64,000 nt of DNA from positions 11,395,701 through 11,459,700 of the forward strand of contig CM068314.1 in assembly GCA_034766995.1 (NCBI GenBank), written 5' to 3'. Below the pieces are notes generated by a model that did not search any database, was not told the DNA's origin, and saw nothing but the letters and a program-made list of their open reading frames with translations. The stretch's first letter is position 1; every line of letters starts with the position of its first letter. This document shows, in pieces, positions 44,234 through 55,380 of this stretch. This DNA comes from Acanthacorydalis orientalis. Taxonomy: Eukaryota > Arthropoda > Insecta > Megaloptera > Corydalidae. Both the position numbers and the translations under genes were made by a program.

Positions 44234-45779
44234 TTTTTACAACTAAATCTGCGGTGCTGCTTGCCGATCCGGCTTCATTAACAGCAGTACATGTATATCT
44301 CCCAGCATCTTTAACAGACACATCGTTCAATTTGACTTTTGCATGGTTCAGGCTCCAAGAAATTTCCACGCTGCCTTCTTTCGGTAATAATTCTGCTCCA
44401 TTTTTGGTCCATTTGACTTCTGGAATAGGATATCCATCCAAGATTCCCTCTAGAACGACATCGGCGCCTTGATCGACGATTTTTCCAATTACAGGAGAAA
44501 CAAATCTGGGCGCAACTGATTTTCGAACCGGTTTTTGAATAACAACTGCATGCTCAACGGAACTTGACTTTTCTTCTTTAATCTCTGTATGACCACCTTT
44601 CGAGATTGAAACATAAGATTTTTCATGTGTGACTACAGGCTGTTTATCAGTTTGATGGAATTCTTCAGTCTTATGAGCTTGCATTACTTCTGGAAGTTTG
44701 TCATCGACTTTCTTGTACGATTGTTGCGATTGAGAGCTTACACTGTGTACTTCCATTTGAGGCATTGCTGTTCCACTAGATATTCTTGAAGAACTGCTAT
44801 GACTAGACTGAACGATAACTTGGCGTTGGACGGAATATGACGAAGAAGACGTGTGCGATACGTCTGGAGGGAACGTTATAATAGGAGCGAGTTCCGTTGA
44901 AGTTTCAATCTGTACAGGAATTTCAACAATTGTGGTTTTCTTTAATGGTGGTTCTGTTGCTGATAATGTTTTGACTATTAATTGAGCAAAACATTTCGCT
45001 TCACCTCTGCAATTCGTGGCTTTCACTGTGTACACTCCTTTATCTTCAGGTGCAACCTCGTCTATTGTTAAAGTAACTGCACCGTCGTCGGTTTGATTGA
45101 ATTTTAAGTTTCCACGATTTACGATTTCTTCGTTATTCAACAACCATTTAATTTCAGGTTTAGGATCTCCAGTAACGTAACATTCGAATTGTACTTTTTC
45201 TCCCTGAGACACCAACACATCAGATAGGAGTTTACTAAACGTTGGCGGCGTGCCGGCAATTTCTATTTTTGGTGCTGGTTCTCGTGTAACATGTTCAGTA
45301 GTTTCTGATACAGGCATCACGGACATACTACATTTACTCGAAGCTTCTCCAGCTGAATTAATAGCGACCACTTTGTATTCACCAGCATCTTCAAGATACG
45401 CTTCTTTGATAATCAAAGAACATCTATCGCCTTGGAACAATAATTGAAATTCTGGAGATTCCTTAACCGGTCGTTCATCATGGTACCAAATCACTTCAGG
45501 TTCCGGCTGACCGACTATGACACAATCCAAACGCACTTTTTTCCCTTCGAACACGGATAAATCTTTTAACGGCAGCTGAATTGAAGGTTTGATCGGTTCC
45601 ATGTCGCTAGCAATCTCGGAGTCGGACGTTTCAGTTGGGAGGCGCCCTTTCACTGTCACATTACACGCACTCGTTGCTTCGCCGGCGAGATTCGACGCCG
45701 TGACTACATAAACACCGGCGTCTTTGGGGAACGCCTCAGAAATGACCAACGTTAGTCTGTTGTTGTCGTCGCAATGCAG
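44234..45779 (-). CDS. zormin: Zormin-like exon 12: Ig domains 3 (end), 4, 5, 6
   Basis: 515 codons, phase 0 to 1. In order: the C'-G part of Ig 3 (L-T-L-V-I-S-E ... G-V-Y-V-V-T-A-S-N); Ig 4 (V-R-L-D-C ... V-I-W-Y-H-D ... G-E-Y-K-V-V-A-I-N); Ig 5 (V-Q-F-E-C ... I-K-W-L-L-N ... G-V-Y-T-V-K-A-T-N); a Ser-rich linker of about 125 residues; Ig 6 (V-V-L-E-G ... V-K-W-T-K-N-G ... G-R-Y-T-C-T-A-V-N). Igs 3-5 have Val where the F-strand cysteine should be; Ig 6 has the F cysteine but Glu at the B position. All are clearly I-set by their W and DAG.Y motifs. The domains are typical of sarcomeric titin-like proteins. Confidence 0.95.
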
Positions 45780-46458
45780 CTGAAATTTAGATTTGCGTAT
45801 TTTTAGACCTAGACACGAATACGATGAGATATATAAGCAGTGGCGTAACTATGTCACATCGTAGTCTCATTGCAAAATTATACGCGATCCGCCTACATTT
45901 TTGACATATTTTTTTCTCAATCCAATCTCGTTTGATACACAACGGTTATTATATGAAACGGATGCCAGAAAAAAAATTATAAAATACGTACAAATAAACG
46001 TTTGCAAAACTATAAATTTTAAAATATGTTTATTTTTCTACAATAAATAATTGTGAACATTGAATATTTTATTAATATTTAGAAGGTTAATTAATTTTAT
46101 TTGAAAATGATGTTATTAAAATATTTTCTATTAATAGGTATGTGTATACATACATACACATATATATATATATATATATATTATGATCCCTTTATTCCTT
46201 TTAACCTTCACATGCCTTGAAAAAATTCTCAACTTATGAGGAGCTTAGGCAAGGATCCAAAGCAAAAGAAACAATTTAAGTGAATCATTGTGCACATTTA
46301 TATGGCCAATTGGTAGTACTTATTTATAAATTACATGTAATTCTATTTATAATGCTACGTATATTGCTATTCACAAGAACGTTTACATCAGATATAATTT
46401 TCATTGTTTTGAAACTACGAATCTGTTAATGATTAATCTATCTGTTTATATATCTGAT

Positions 46459-46541
<83 letters not shown>

Positions 46542-46597
46542 ATAAATAGTGAACGAAAAAACATTTTGAGTAATTTGTAAAATGGATCATTAAATAC
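45780..46597 (-). other. Intron 11 inside Ig domain 3
   Basis: 818 bp, AT-rich, with a ~79-bp (AT)n tract at 46460-46538 and a smaller one at 46158-46181. Nothing coding is seen. Confidence 0.75.
46460..46538. repeat. (AT)n microsatellite, longest in window
   Basis: Pure AT run of about 79 bp within intron 11. Confidence 0.95.
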
Positions 46598-46761
46598 CTT
46601 GACATCGTGAGTTTCGCGAATTGGTTTTCCATTGTGTGTCCATGAAATTGTTGGTTGAGGAATTCCTGCTATTTCACATTCCAGTTTGATTTTCTGTCCA
46701 GCTCGCGCCATAACATTTGATAATTTGACAACAAAAGATGGACTTTCTGTCGGTTCCAACG
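46598..46761 (-). CDS. zormin: Zormin-like exon 11: first half of Ig domain 3
   Basis: 164 nt, phase 1 to 0. Encodes P-S-F-V-V-K-L, the B strand K-L-E-C-E-I-A-G, the C strand I-S-W-T-H-N-G-K-P, and ends E-T-H-D-V-K at a GTATTT donor. It continues into exon 12 (L-H-C-D-D-N). Confidence 0.9.
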
Positions 46762-46824
46762 CTAAAATCAAAAAAATAATATAAATGAAAACATTTTAAG
46801 TATATAAAAAAGATTCGGACGTAC

Positions 46825-47358
46825 GTTCAACTGATAAGCTAGCGCTGCTCTGTATTATTCCAAGTTGATTGCTCGCTTTGCACGTATATTCGGCTTTATC
46901 TTCCAAAAATACTTCTTCGAACTTCAGTTTTGCATCTCCATTATTATAAGTGATAACATAATCAGGAGAATTGTCAATACAATCAGCGTTTTTGAACCAT
47001 TGCACAGTTGGTAGTGGGTTTCCTTGTATTTTACATTCAAATTGAAAAGTACTCCCCTCTTTGGCCGTCGCTGGTTCGAGTGTTTTAAGAAATGACGGCG
47101 GGATCATTTGTTCTTCAGGTTCTGTCTCTTTTACAGACAGGTTGGCTGACGTTTCGACGCGACCTGCTGCATTTATTGCTTTACATGAAAACCGACCCGT
47201 ATCTTCTGAGAAAGTTTCTTCTATTGTTAATGTGCAAACGCCTTGATCATAAGTTGTAAGGTAATCTGGATTATTTTGAATAGATATGCCATCTTTATAC
47301 CACGTAATCACCGGTGTTGGGAATCCGGTTACACGACATTCGAATGAGAATCTGCCAC
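46825..47358 (-). CDS. zormin: Zormin-like exon 10: Ig domains 1 and 2
   Basis: 534 nt, phase 1 to 1. Completes Ig 1 (F-S-F-E-C ... I-T-W-Y-K-D-G ... G-R-F-S-C-K-A-I-N) and contains all of Ig 2 (F-Q-F-E-C ... V-Q-W-F-K-N-A ... A-E-Y-T-C-K-A-S-N). Both have the two disulphide cysteines. The Ig-to-Ig linker is short (about 12 residues, E-T-E-P-E-E-Q). The donor GTACGT at 46824 was chosen because it keeps the frame. Confidence 0.93.
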
Positions 47359-47418
47359 CTTCAAATAAAATTCAATTAATTGTAAATAAAAAAAAACGTA
47401 CTTGAATATTTCTACTAC

Positions 47419-48220
47419 CTTCTTGAATAACAGCGTCTGAGAGAGGAACTATAAACGTAGGTGCTTCTAATTCACGAGTTACTTCTACCACAACTTCTTT
47501 TTTATCTTCTTCCTTCTCTTCGATTCTAAGAGGCGAAGGAAGTGAACCAACCACTTCTATAGTTTCAACTTTATGTACTACTGTTTCTTTTAAGAGAGTT
47601 ATTTCAGATTCTGCAGCTTTTCTAGCTTCTTCGGAAGCTGCTGCAGCCGCTTTAGCAGCCGCAGCTTCAGCTTGAGCAGCAAATAATTTTGTTTCATGTT
47701 CTTCTTTTTCTATTCTTAATCTTTCTTTCTCTTTTTCAACTTCCGCAATTCTGCGCTGTTCTTCCGCTGCCGCCGCTGCCATTTGTGCAGCAGCAGCTTC
47801 TGCTTGAGCGGCTGCTATCTTAGCTTCATGCTCTTCTCGTTCTCTCTTTATACGTTCTTTCTCCATTTCGGCCTGTGCACGTTTTCTAGCTTCTTCGGCA
47901 GCAGCTGCAGCTGCTTTAGCGGCAGCGGCTTCAGCTTGAGCAGCAGCTAGTTTCGCTTCATGCTCTTCTCGTTCTTTTCTTAATCTTTCCTTTTCTTTTT
48001 CCGCTTCCATAGCTCTTCTCTCTTCCTCCGCTGCGGCAGCAGCTGCTTGTGCAGCTGCAGCTTCAGCTTGAGCAGCAGCTAACTGAGCTTCGTGCTCTTC
48101 TTGTTCTCTTTTTAATCGTTCACGTTCTATTTCTGCTGCTTTCAAATTCATTTTCAGAATATTTAATTCTTCACTAATTGATGTAAATGATTCAATCATT
48201 TCTTTACTTTCGTCGACCAC
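47419..48220 (-). CDS. zormin: Zormin-like exon 9: Ala/Glu/Arg coiled coil, start of Ig 1
   Basis: Phase 0 to 1, 267 codons. It begins V-V-D-E-S-K-E-M-I, then four tandem 44-residue units (about 48127-47600), each E-K-E-R-L-R-K-E-R-E-E-H-E-A-K then A-A-A-Q-A-E-A-A-A-A and a second Ala block ending in E-E-A-R. This gives a long single alpha-helix or coiled coil. Then come a V-V-V-E-V-T linker and the A strand of Ig 1 (A-P-T-F-I-V-P-L). It bridges the spectrin-type helical part to the Ig part, probably as a stiff rod (inference). Confidence 0.93.
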
Positions 48221-48325
48221 CTTTAAAAAATAATTTCATATACAAGGATATAAACTTAACACGAAATTTTAAATAACTAAGAAAAATATTTAAACATTAA
48301 TTGAAGTGTTAAAACGATCACGAAC

Positions 48326-48538
48326 CTTTGAAACTTGTTTAGGACTTTCATCCTTAAAAATTTCATCTGCAAGCGCAGATATTCTTCTGATTCTTTCATT
48401 TTGCAACACTTCTCCAGGTTTTAAGAACACTTCGATTTCATTCAGTAGCTCGTTTGCTTCTTCAATGTGTTTCACCACTGTTGCTTTTCTAGCGATTGTT
48501 ACCAATAATTTACTTCCTTCTCTGAACCATTCATCCGC
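48326..48538 (-). CDS. zormin: Zormin-like exon 8: spectrin-type helix
   Basis: 71 codons, phase 0 to 0: A-D-E-W-F-R-E-G-S-K-L-L then helical E-A-N-E-L-L-N-E-I and R-I-R-R-I-S-A-L-A-D-E-I-F. The W-F pair and the heptad pattern suit a spectrin repeat helix. The donor AAG|GTTCGT is weak after GT but is the only in-frame choice. Confidence 0.88.
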
Positions 48539-48601
48539 CTAAAAGATATCAGACACAATGAAGCTTTTGAATAATAAATTGATTTTTTTTATAAACATTA
48601 C

Positions 48602-49567
48602 CTCATCTACAATTTGGAAGTATTGAATACTCATATTAATAAGTTTTCTAGTATCACGCACTTGTTGACGGAAATCATTCCAACGATCTTGTAGTTTATG
48701 CAGCTCATTCTCGATATGTGGAGAACTGATATGTTGAGAATTAAGCATTTCTTCGCCAGATCTGACAAAGGAGTTGATTCTTTCTTCGAGCAACTCGATA
48801 GTTTTTTCGAAATATTCAAAAGCGACCGAAGTCGATTTAGCTCCAGCCAAAGATTCTCCATATTTTCCGCGTACATTCGCTAATTGTCTACTTAAATCTC
48901 CTAATGTCTCATTTATTTGATGTAGATCTGCATCGAAATTGCAAAGTTCTCTGTGTTGTTCAAGGTAACTTCTTCGTTCCTCCCACGCATATTCCCATTC
49001 GTTTCTTGTTTGTTTCAACGAATACAGAATCTTTTCAACGTCGTGTTCTGCAGGTTCGTTCGGTTCTTGTCTTCTGACCTTCATTATTAATCTATCGCTG
49101 GCATTTTGAGAATATTTAAACATTTCCAAAGTAGCTCGTTTCGAAGCATCGTGTTTATTTATTAAATGATCCACGTCTGAAACATCATGCGGTAAGTTTT
49201 TATCTGAATATTCCATTTTGAGACTTTCAACGGTCTTCTGTAACTCATCAACGTTCTTAAAATAGTCAATACACATTTGTAACAGTATTTCATATTCTGT
49301 ACAAATCTGATGCAATTTTTGATTCATTTCCGATAATTTATTCTTGATTGCTTCCGTCTGCGGACTAATATCTTGATTCTGCGTTTTGACTGACAATATA
49401 TCTGTCGCTTTGATACTAATTTCGAGATCATTCTGAGCTTTCTTTATGTCTGGAAGTACAGTTTCCAATTTTTCTTCTAAATCAGACGTTATATGCGCCG
49501 GAATGTCGCTTCTCGATGTGATTATAGGATATAACTGTGTTTCTAGCTTCGTTACACTGTCGATTAT
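48602..49567 (-). CDS. zormin: Zormin-like exon 7: spectrin-like repeats
   Basis: 322 codons, phase 0 to 0, all predicted helix: I-I-D-S-V-T-K-L-E start; R-N-E-W-E-Y-A-W-E-E-R-R-S-Y-L-E in the middle and L-Q-D-R-W-N-D-F-R-Q-Q-V near the end. The W at the A-helix position followed by hydrophobic heptads is the spectrin repeat signature; about three repeats fit the length. The acceptor is ATATTGCAG. Confidence 0.92.
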
Positions 49568-49792
49568 CTGCAATATCGTTGTGTGAACAAGAAATCATAT
49601 TTTTTATGCAAAGAAACGATAAAAATAAATCCGTTGCCGTGTAATACATATATTAAACAAAAACATACATCTACGCTTATTGGCAGCTAAATTTTAACGA
49701 ACCCACACTTTTTAGTGCTGTTTTATACAGTGGCGTTCATTCAACACATGTTAGCATTTCGATTTCTATGATTTATTATAGATTTTGTTTAC

Positions 49793-49846
<54 letters not shown>

Positions 49847-50456
49847 GAAAAGCACTTCTAACATTTTCAAGGCGAATGGAATAATAATTATTCTTTTTAA
49901 AATGAACCATATGATGTAATAACATATTTTTGCAGTAAAAATTTTATGTGAGAGACTTCAATTGTGGACATGATATTTTACATTTTATTTTCTGTAAATC
50001 TAAATTATTAATGAAGATTGGAAAATATATTATTTTACAAATGTGGACTTTTTTAGGGAAAATATTTTTCACTTTATATATATATATCAGAAAATGAATG
50101 AATGAAAAAATAGTAGAATAAAATAATTACAGAAAATTATATTATTTCTATTATATTTAAAATTACGTTTTAAAAAACATCCATATATGAAAGTTTATGT
50201 TCTTGAAACCTTAAATGAGTCCAATAAATTTTTTATAGAATAAAACATTTTATTACAGGTTTCAATTCAAAATAAGTGTTGTATATGCATAAAAAATATT
50301 GATTTAAATAAATGAAATAATATTTAACTCGATTTATTGTAGATAAGAGACATACATTTATAAAATAAAGATGATGGAGAAGATTTCTGAACAAATTTTT
50401 TATGAGAAAATGGCAGGGAAAATATTTCTAAATTAAAATAGAAACAGACGACTTAC
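49568..50456 (-). other. Intron 6
   Basis: 889 bp, AT-rich, with an (AT)n tract at 49802-49844. No exon is seen. Confidence 0.75.
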
Positions 50457-50633
50457 CCTTGTTGATTCTGTCATATTTCTCTCCCACTGTATTAGAATAT
50501 CACGTCGTTCTGTCAATTGGGTTTGCCAAATCTGCCAATTTTCAGAAACGTTTATTTGACGTCCAGCCAAACGTTCCAAAATCGTTTCCACGCACAGACG
50601 AGCACGCGGTATATCCAAATATGGATCTGTCAC
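50457..50633 (-). CDS. zormin: Zormin-like exon 6: spectrin-like repeat part
   Basis: 59 codons, phase 0 to 0: V-T-D-P-Y-L-D-I-P-R-A-R-L, then E-N-W-Q-I-W-Q-T-Q-L-T-E-R-R-D-I-L-I-Q-W. The tryptophan-rich amphipathic helix fits a spectrin repeat A helix. Flanked by an acceptor TTTCTTAG and donor AGG|GTAAGT. It stands alone after a 7.7-kb intron. Confidence 0.88.
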
Positions 50634-52988
50634 CTAAGAAATTTAAAAAAATATTAAATAAAAAAATTCTTAGAAAAAAGTTATCAAACATTAATAAAAT
50701 ATGTTTTCATTTCATTTTAATTAATTAATTAAATCTGATATCTGGACGTTAAAGAAATCTTTATTTTCTTTAAAACAATTTTCGCTAAAATTAAATATTA
50801 TTTTAAATAATATTAACTTTTTCGTGACATTTTTACTGTTATCTGGATAATTTTTTATCTTATAATATAGGAAATATTTGTAAAGTGGTATATATTTAAG
50901 ATCACAAAACTAAAAATTAATAAAAATATCAATAAATTACTGAAATACAAGTCTAGCCGCATTAGATCACAATTAGGTCTTTGTACGTTCAATTAGAGAT
51001 ATTATAAATAATTTATTGGAATGATTGACGAAAAATCAATTGCAATATCGAAAAACTGACCGTGTGAACGCAACTCTTTTCAAATACTGATCGAAAAGTG
51101 AAGACAAAAAAACATACATATAAAAAAACCAATCGGCCACTTTATTGATGGCAATCTGCCATTCTGAAAAGTTTTTAATTTACAATCAGCCAATAGAGAT
51201 TGCTTCGTATCCTCAATATTTTCTTTTACTTTATTTTTTTGCTATTGTATTATTATGATATTTCTTTAACACAGATTTAAGAGTTGGCAAAGCACCAAAC
51301 TGAAGATAATGCTGTTGGACAGCTAGTCAAATAACATACGCTGTCATTTTTAATTTTGTTTAAACGTTATAAGTTCACAATGACCTCAATTAATAAACGG
51401 AATTACACAAATTCTTGAATGGAAACGAAATGAAATTCATTCAATGCTTGATGCAATTATTTCATATTCTCGAGAATTACTTTTATAAAATTTGACACAG
51501 TGTAAAATATACATAAAGCAAGAAATATTAAATATTATTAAATCAGTATTAATATTCCTTGTAGATTACTTGTCCAATTAATCATATTGGTTAGTTTTTA
51601 AAACTGACATTTTTAACCATCTATTGCAAGATTTTTGAGATTTTCTTAAAAACAATCCTGGTTTTAAAAAAAATATATACAGAGACAATGAAATTAAATG
51701 AATTTGCTTTCATTACCATTATTTTTATTGTTTTAATGAATAAATATGGATTTATTTACACTAAAAGATAAATATATCGCAAAAATCGCCTTACATATGG
51801 TTTCATAATCCGCACATATAGTTTAACATGCAGTATAATTTTGATATATAAAAAAAAATCAAAATTATAACACTTTTAAATATATATTACTATTGAGACG
51901 TTCAGATTGATTTAAATATTTTTATGATTTCTGGAAACTAGTTTATTTACTCCTCGGCCAGTTTAGATTTTCAATATCTTTAGGTAAAATTAGAATTGAT
52001 AGATGTTTAGGTAGATTTTAAAGTCCAAATCTACTTGAAAAAAATAAAAGCCTAACAATGCTCTTTTCCAGACTAGAAAACCTTTTGGAATTAAAATATG
52101 AATTATTTGCTATTAAATTTCTACCTTGATTTTGTCTATAAAATTGTATGATGTGTTGATTTTTATTAATTATTTATTTAAAATATATTTAAAGATGATG
52201 GAAATTGAATCCAGTCATGGAAGAAAAAAATTATATACGTTTTCTAGGATTTACACAAAAACTCATTAACAATGGTTATAGAAGAGAACAACAATAAATA
52301 TTTTTAGAACAATTTTCTATTTATATTATTTAGAATAAACTATACTGTTTATACTGAATTATTTTCAGAAATGAATTTGTAATAATTACAGAACTATACT
52401 GTCTTCTAAGTTATATTTTAAATATAGTAGAAAATATTTTTTCTGTAATTTTTTCAAAAACGTTTTAATTTGAATTTACTATATTTTAATCTTCTAATTT
52501 TGTATTTCATGATTGTGTTCGTTTATCTTATGACTAGTTCAGACTTTTGTCAATTTTTAGTCATTTTAGAATTATAAACCGATTTGAAAAATTAAAAAAA
52601 GCTGTTCGAGGATAAAAAAGTAAAAAAATGAGTTCCAGAAAGGAAAAGACATTAGTTATCTGAAAAATAAAATGAAAATATTAATTAATATACAGGAAGA
52701 CAATAACAAATATTTTAATTTAGTTCAAAATTATTTTTTAACCCGTAACTTTTAGAAATAACTGAAGTATTAATGTAATTTATTTTTCAGATGATAGAAG
52801 ACTATTTGAATCAATATTTACTTGAAAGAAATGAAAATACTCTTCTCACAATTTACAGTTTCGTTTCAATTAAATATTTATTTAAAAACGCTCTCATCTT
52901 CGCAAACATTTAAGAAAAATTAAAATATGTGCATTTTTCATGAAACCGGGTTACTTTTTTTATGAATTATTTATTAAAATATAGTAAA

Positions 52989-53028
<40 letters not shown>

Positions 53029-53559
53029 AATGAAATAATCAATGTACTTTCTTATATTAGATATTTTTTTATAAGAAAAAACTATCTCGATATTATTGTA
53101 TTATATTAAAAAAAAAGACATTTTTGCTAAAAAAAAGATACAAATACAACAAGTATTTGAATAAAAATCTGCGCAGAAACGTAATTATTTAAGAATGAAA
53201 TATGTAGATTTAGTAAATGTTCCAGCTTTTAAGATTTCACTGCTACAACCATGTTCTATAAATTTTCTTTAGGCAGGCTATTTCAGACAGACAGACACAA
53301 ATAGCATAGATCGTATGTGCGTGCGTTTATTTGCAGAAAGTGTAAGAGAAATGCGGTAATTTTTTTGCTAAAAAAATGTGTTTTATTTTTTTTCCGTAAC
53401 ATTCCAAGTTAAGAACATATACTGTTCTACTAGTCTAACTGTAATTACTAATGCAAGGAAACTATTTTAGTCAGAATCTGCATCAGTTGTTTGGAACATA
53501 TTTCAGTTACTGTGTTATGAATGCTTTGTCGTCACGGAAAGCTTTAATTTTCCTTATTC

Positions 53560-53561
<2 letters not shown>

Positions 53562-53595
<34 letters not shown>

Positions 53596-53640
53596 TAGGG
53601 TGCTTCGCCACCTGCTCGCTGCGCTCGCCCACTTGTCTAT
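53562..53640. repeat. GC-rich module joined to (TA)n, inverted second copy
   Basis: (TA)n at 53562-53595 followed by 'gggtgcttcgccacctgct', 'cgctgcgctcgcccact'. The reverse complement reads 'agcgcagcgagcagg' then the TA run, as at 12480-12628 in the other orientation. Confidence 0.5.
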
Positions 53641-53735
53641 TATAAACATGTAATTAAATGAAACAAAGAACATATTTGGGTATCATAGAAACCATATCTC
53701 AAATAAATAAGTCGACGTCATGGTTTATATATATT

Positions 53736-53738
<3 letters not shown>

Positions 53739-53790
<52 letters not shown>
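53739..53790. repeat. (AT)n microsatellite
   Basis: AT run of 52 bp, about 28 bp from the left end of the family C element at 53818. Confidence 0.95.
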
Positions 53791-53793
<3 letters not shown>

Positions 53794-53817
53794 TGTGTAT
53801 GTATGTGTGTGTTGGTT

Positions 53818-54321
53818 TATGTAAAAAATAATTCTGTGTCTTTAAATTGAATCTATCATAATTCTGTTTTAAATAAAAAAATTTTCTTGTCGTTTTAGGA
53901 TCTTTAAGTGTCAGTCTTAACATTTAGAAACGCTATATATATATATAATTATTGGCCAAACAGATGTCATACCCTCACAAAATAGTAGTGAAAATGATGC
54001 CATCTGAAAAGCATTATATTAGGCAATGATACTTTTCCTATTCCACTTGAAAACAATGTTGATGAAGGCGCGAGAATGATTTGTGCGGTTTTGAGGGAAG
54101 GTGTTGTGACGCATAAAATATACAAAAAATCCGAAAATCCATTGCGACTTCATCAACTCAAAGCCGCTATCTTTTTTCGATTCGGGATTCGTCAGTTATC
54201 CAGCATATGGAGCAAACTTATATAAAATATTGGAAGATATTTTGTGGATTGAAATGTATTTCATTTTTTAGAAACATCAATTTTTTATAACAAAATTCAC
54301 AACATTAATTTTTACACCTAA

Positions 54322-54322
<1 letters not shown>
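53818..54322. mobile_element. Family C element between two (AT)n tracts
   Basis: Left part 'aaaaataattctgtgtctt', 'ttaaattgaatctatcata'; middle 'ctcacaaaatagtagtgaa', 'gaaggtgttgtgacgcataa', 'actcaaagccgctatctttt'; right end 'attaatttttacacctaa'. It is colinear with 9201-9690. It contains an open stretch (M-I-C-A-V-L-R-E-G-V-V-T-H-K-I-Y-K-K) of unknown function. An (AT)n tract lies on each side. Confidence 0.7.

Positions 54323-54324
<2 letters not shown>

Positions 54325-54354
<30 letters not shown>
54325..54354. repeat. (AT)n microsatellite
   Basis: AT run of 30 bp directly at the right end of the family C element. Confidence 0.9.
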
Positions 54355-54357
<3 letters not shown>

Positions 54358-54640
54358 AAAAGATATTTAATTTATAAATTATTAGATTTAAATGCCAACA
54401 AATTTCACATATAAATTACTTAATGCTACCGAAACTCTTTTGATTTGTTTAAAAAACAGTTTAAATTAAGTTCCTTCCTCATATCTCACTAATCAAAGAT
54501 TTATTTACTTTTTTATTCATTCTTTTTGAATAAGAAATTAAAAACTGATTTTTTATAGATGTTTTTCTTGTATTCACGTGCTTACATGTTTTAAAAATAA
54601 AATTGGATGCAGAAAAAATATTTATAAATCTATCTATCTG

Positions 54641-54646
<6 letters not shown>

Positions 54647-54691
<45 letters not shown>
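54647..54691. repeat. (TATC)/(TA)n then (TG)n microsatellite
   Basis: A short CTAT repeat, a 45-bp TA run and a TG run follow one another. Confidence 0.9.
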
Positions 54692-54696
<5 letters not shown>

Positions 54697-55284
54697 TGTG
54701 TGTGTGTGAAAAATACCTCTTTTAAATAGAAGTCAAATTGTCTGCCAACGTCATTTTTGTGGTTCAAAATGGTACCTTCTGTATTTCTCGATTTTCGCTA
54801 TCATGAAAATTTGAATATTTGCCAAAAACCAAGGCTGTGACATTAATATATAATATCCTAATTGTTTTGTTCTGGTTATTTATTGCATTTCACTCCGAGA
54901 TCAAAAGTAAATCTAATCTAAGTCAGTGAATAACAAAAAAAGATGTATGTATTTCTTTAAAGATGTACGTTATTTACATTTGTTTATGTAACTTAATCAT
55001 ACAATCGGACTATTGTATTTTAGAAAATAGAGATTGAAGTTTTTTCACTTGCTTTTTTGAAATATGTAATGAGACAGTCCAAGATGAGTAACTGAGACGA
55101 TAGTTTGACTAATGTATTGTAAATGGACTCACGACACAACAAAATTAAAATACATTCTTTCCTTAACCCCACTTGTGTATCAATTTTTTGTTTGTCGTTT
55201 ATTTAAACTAGTTTTCTAGTGTTGCTGCCTAACAACCTACAAGAAGCATGACTCAAAAGATAAAAAAAAACTGTTTAATAATTT

Positions 55285-55380
55285 GTATGCGGCCGACCTG
55301 ACGGTCAAGGGTCAGACTGGGTAGATGACGATGAAAATATTCGTGAGGGTCACACCATCTGGCCGCGGGTCTGCGGTTAT
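55285..55380. other. GC-rich island in intron 5
   Basis: About 95 bp at clearly higher G+C ('gcggccgacctgacggtcaa', 'ctggccgcgggtctgcggt') in very AT-rich DNA. There is no open frame, tRNA-like fold or match elsewhere in the window. Origin unknown. Confidence 0.3.
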
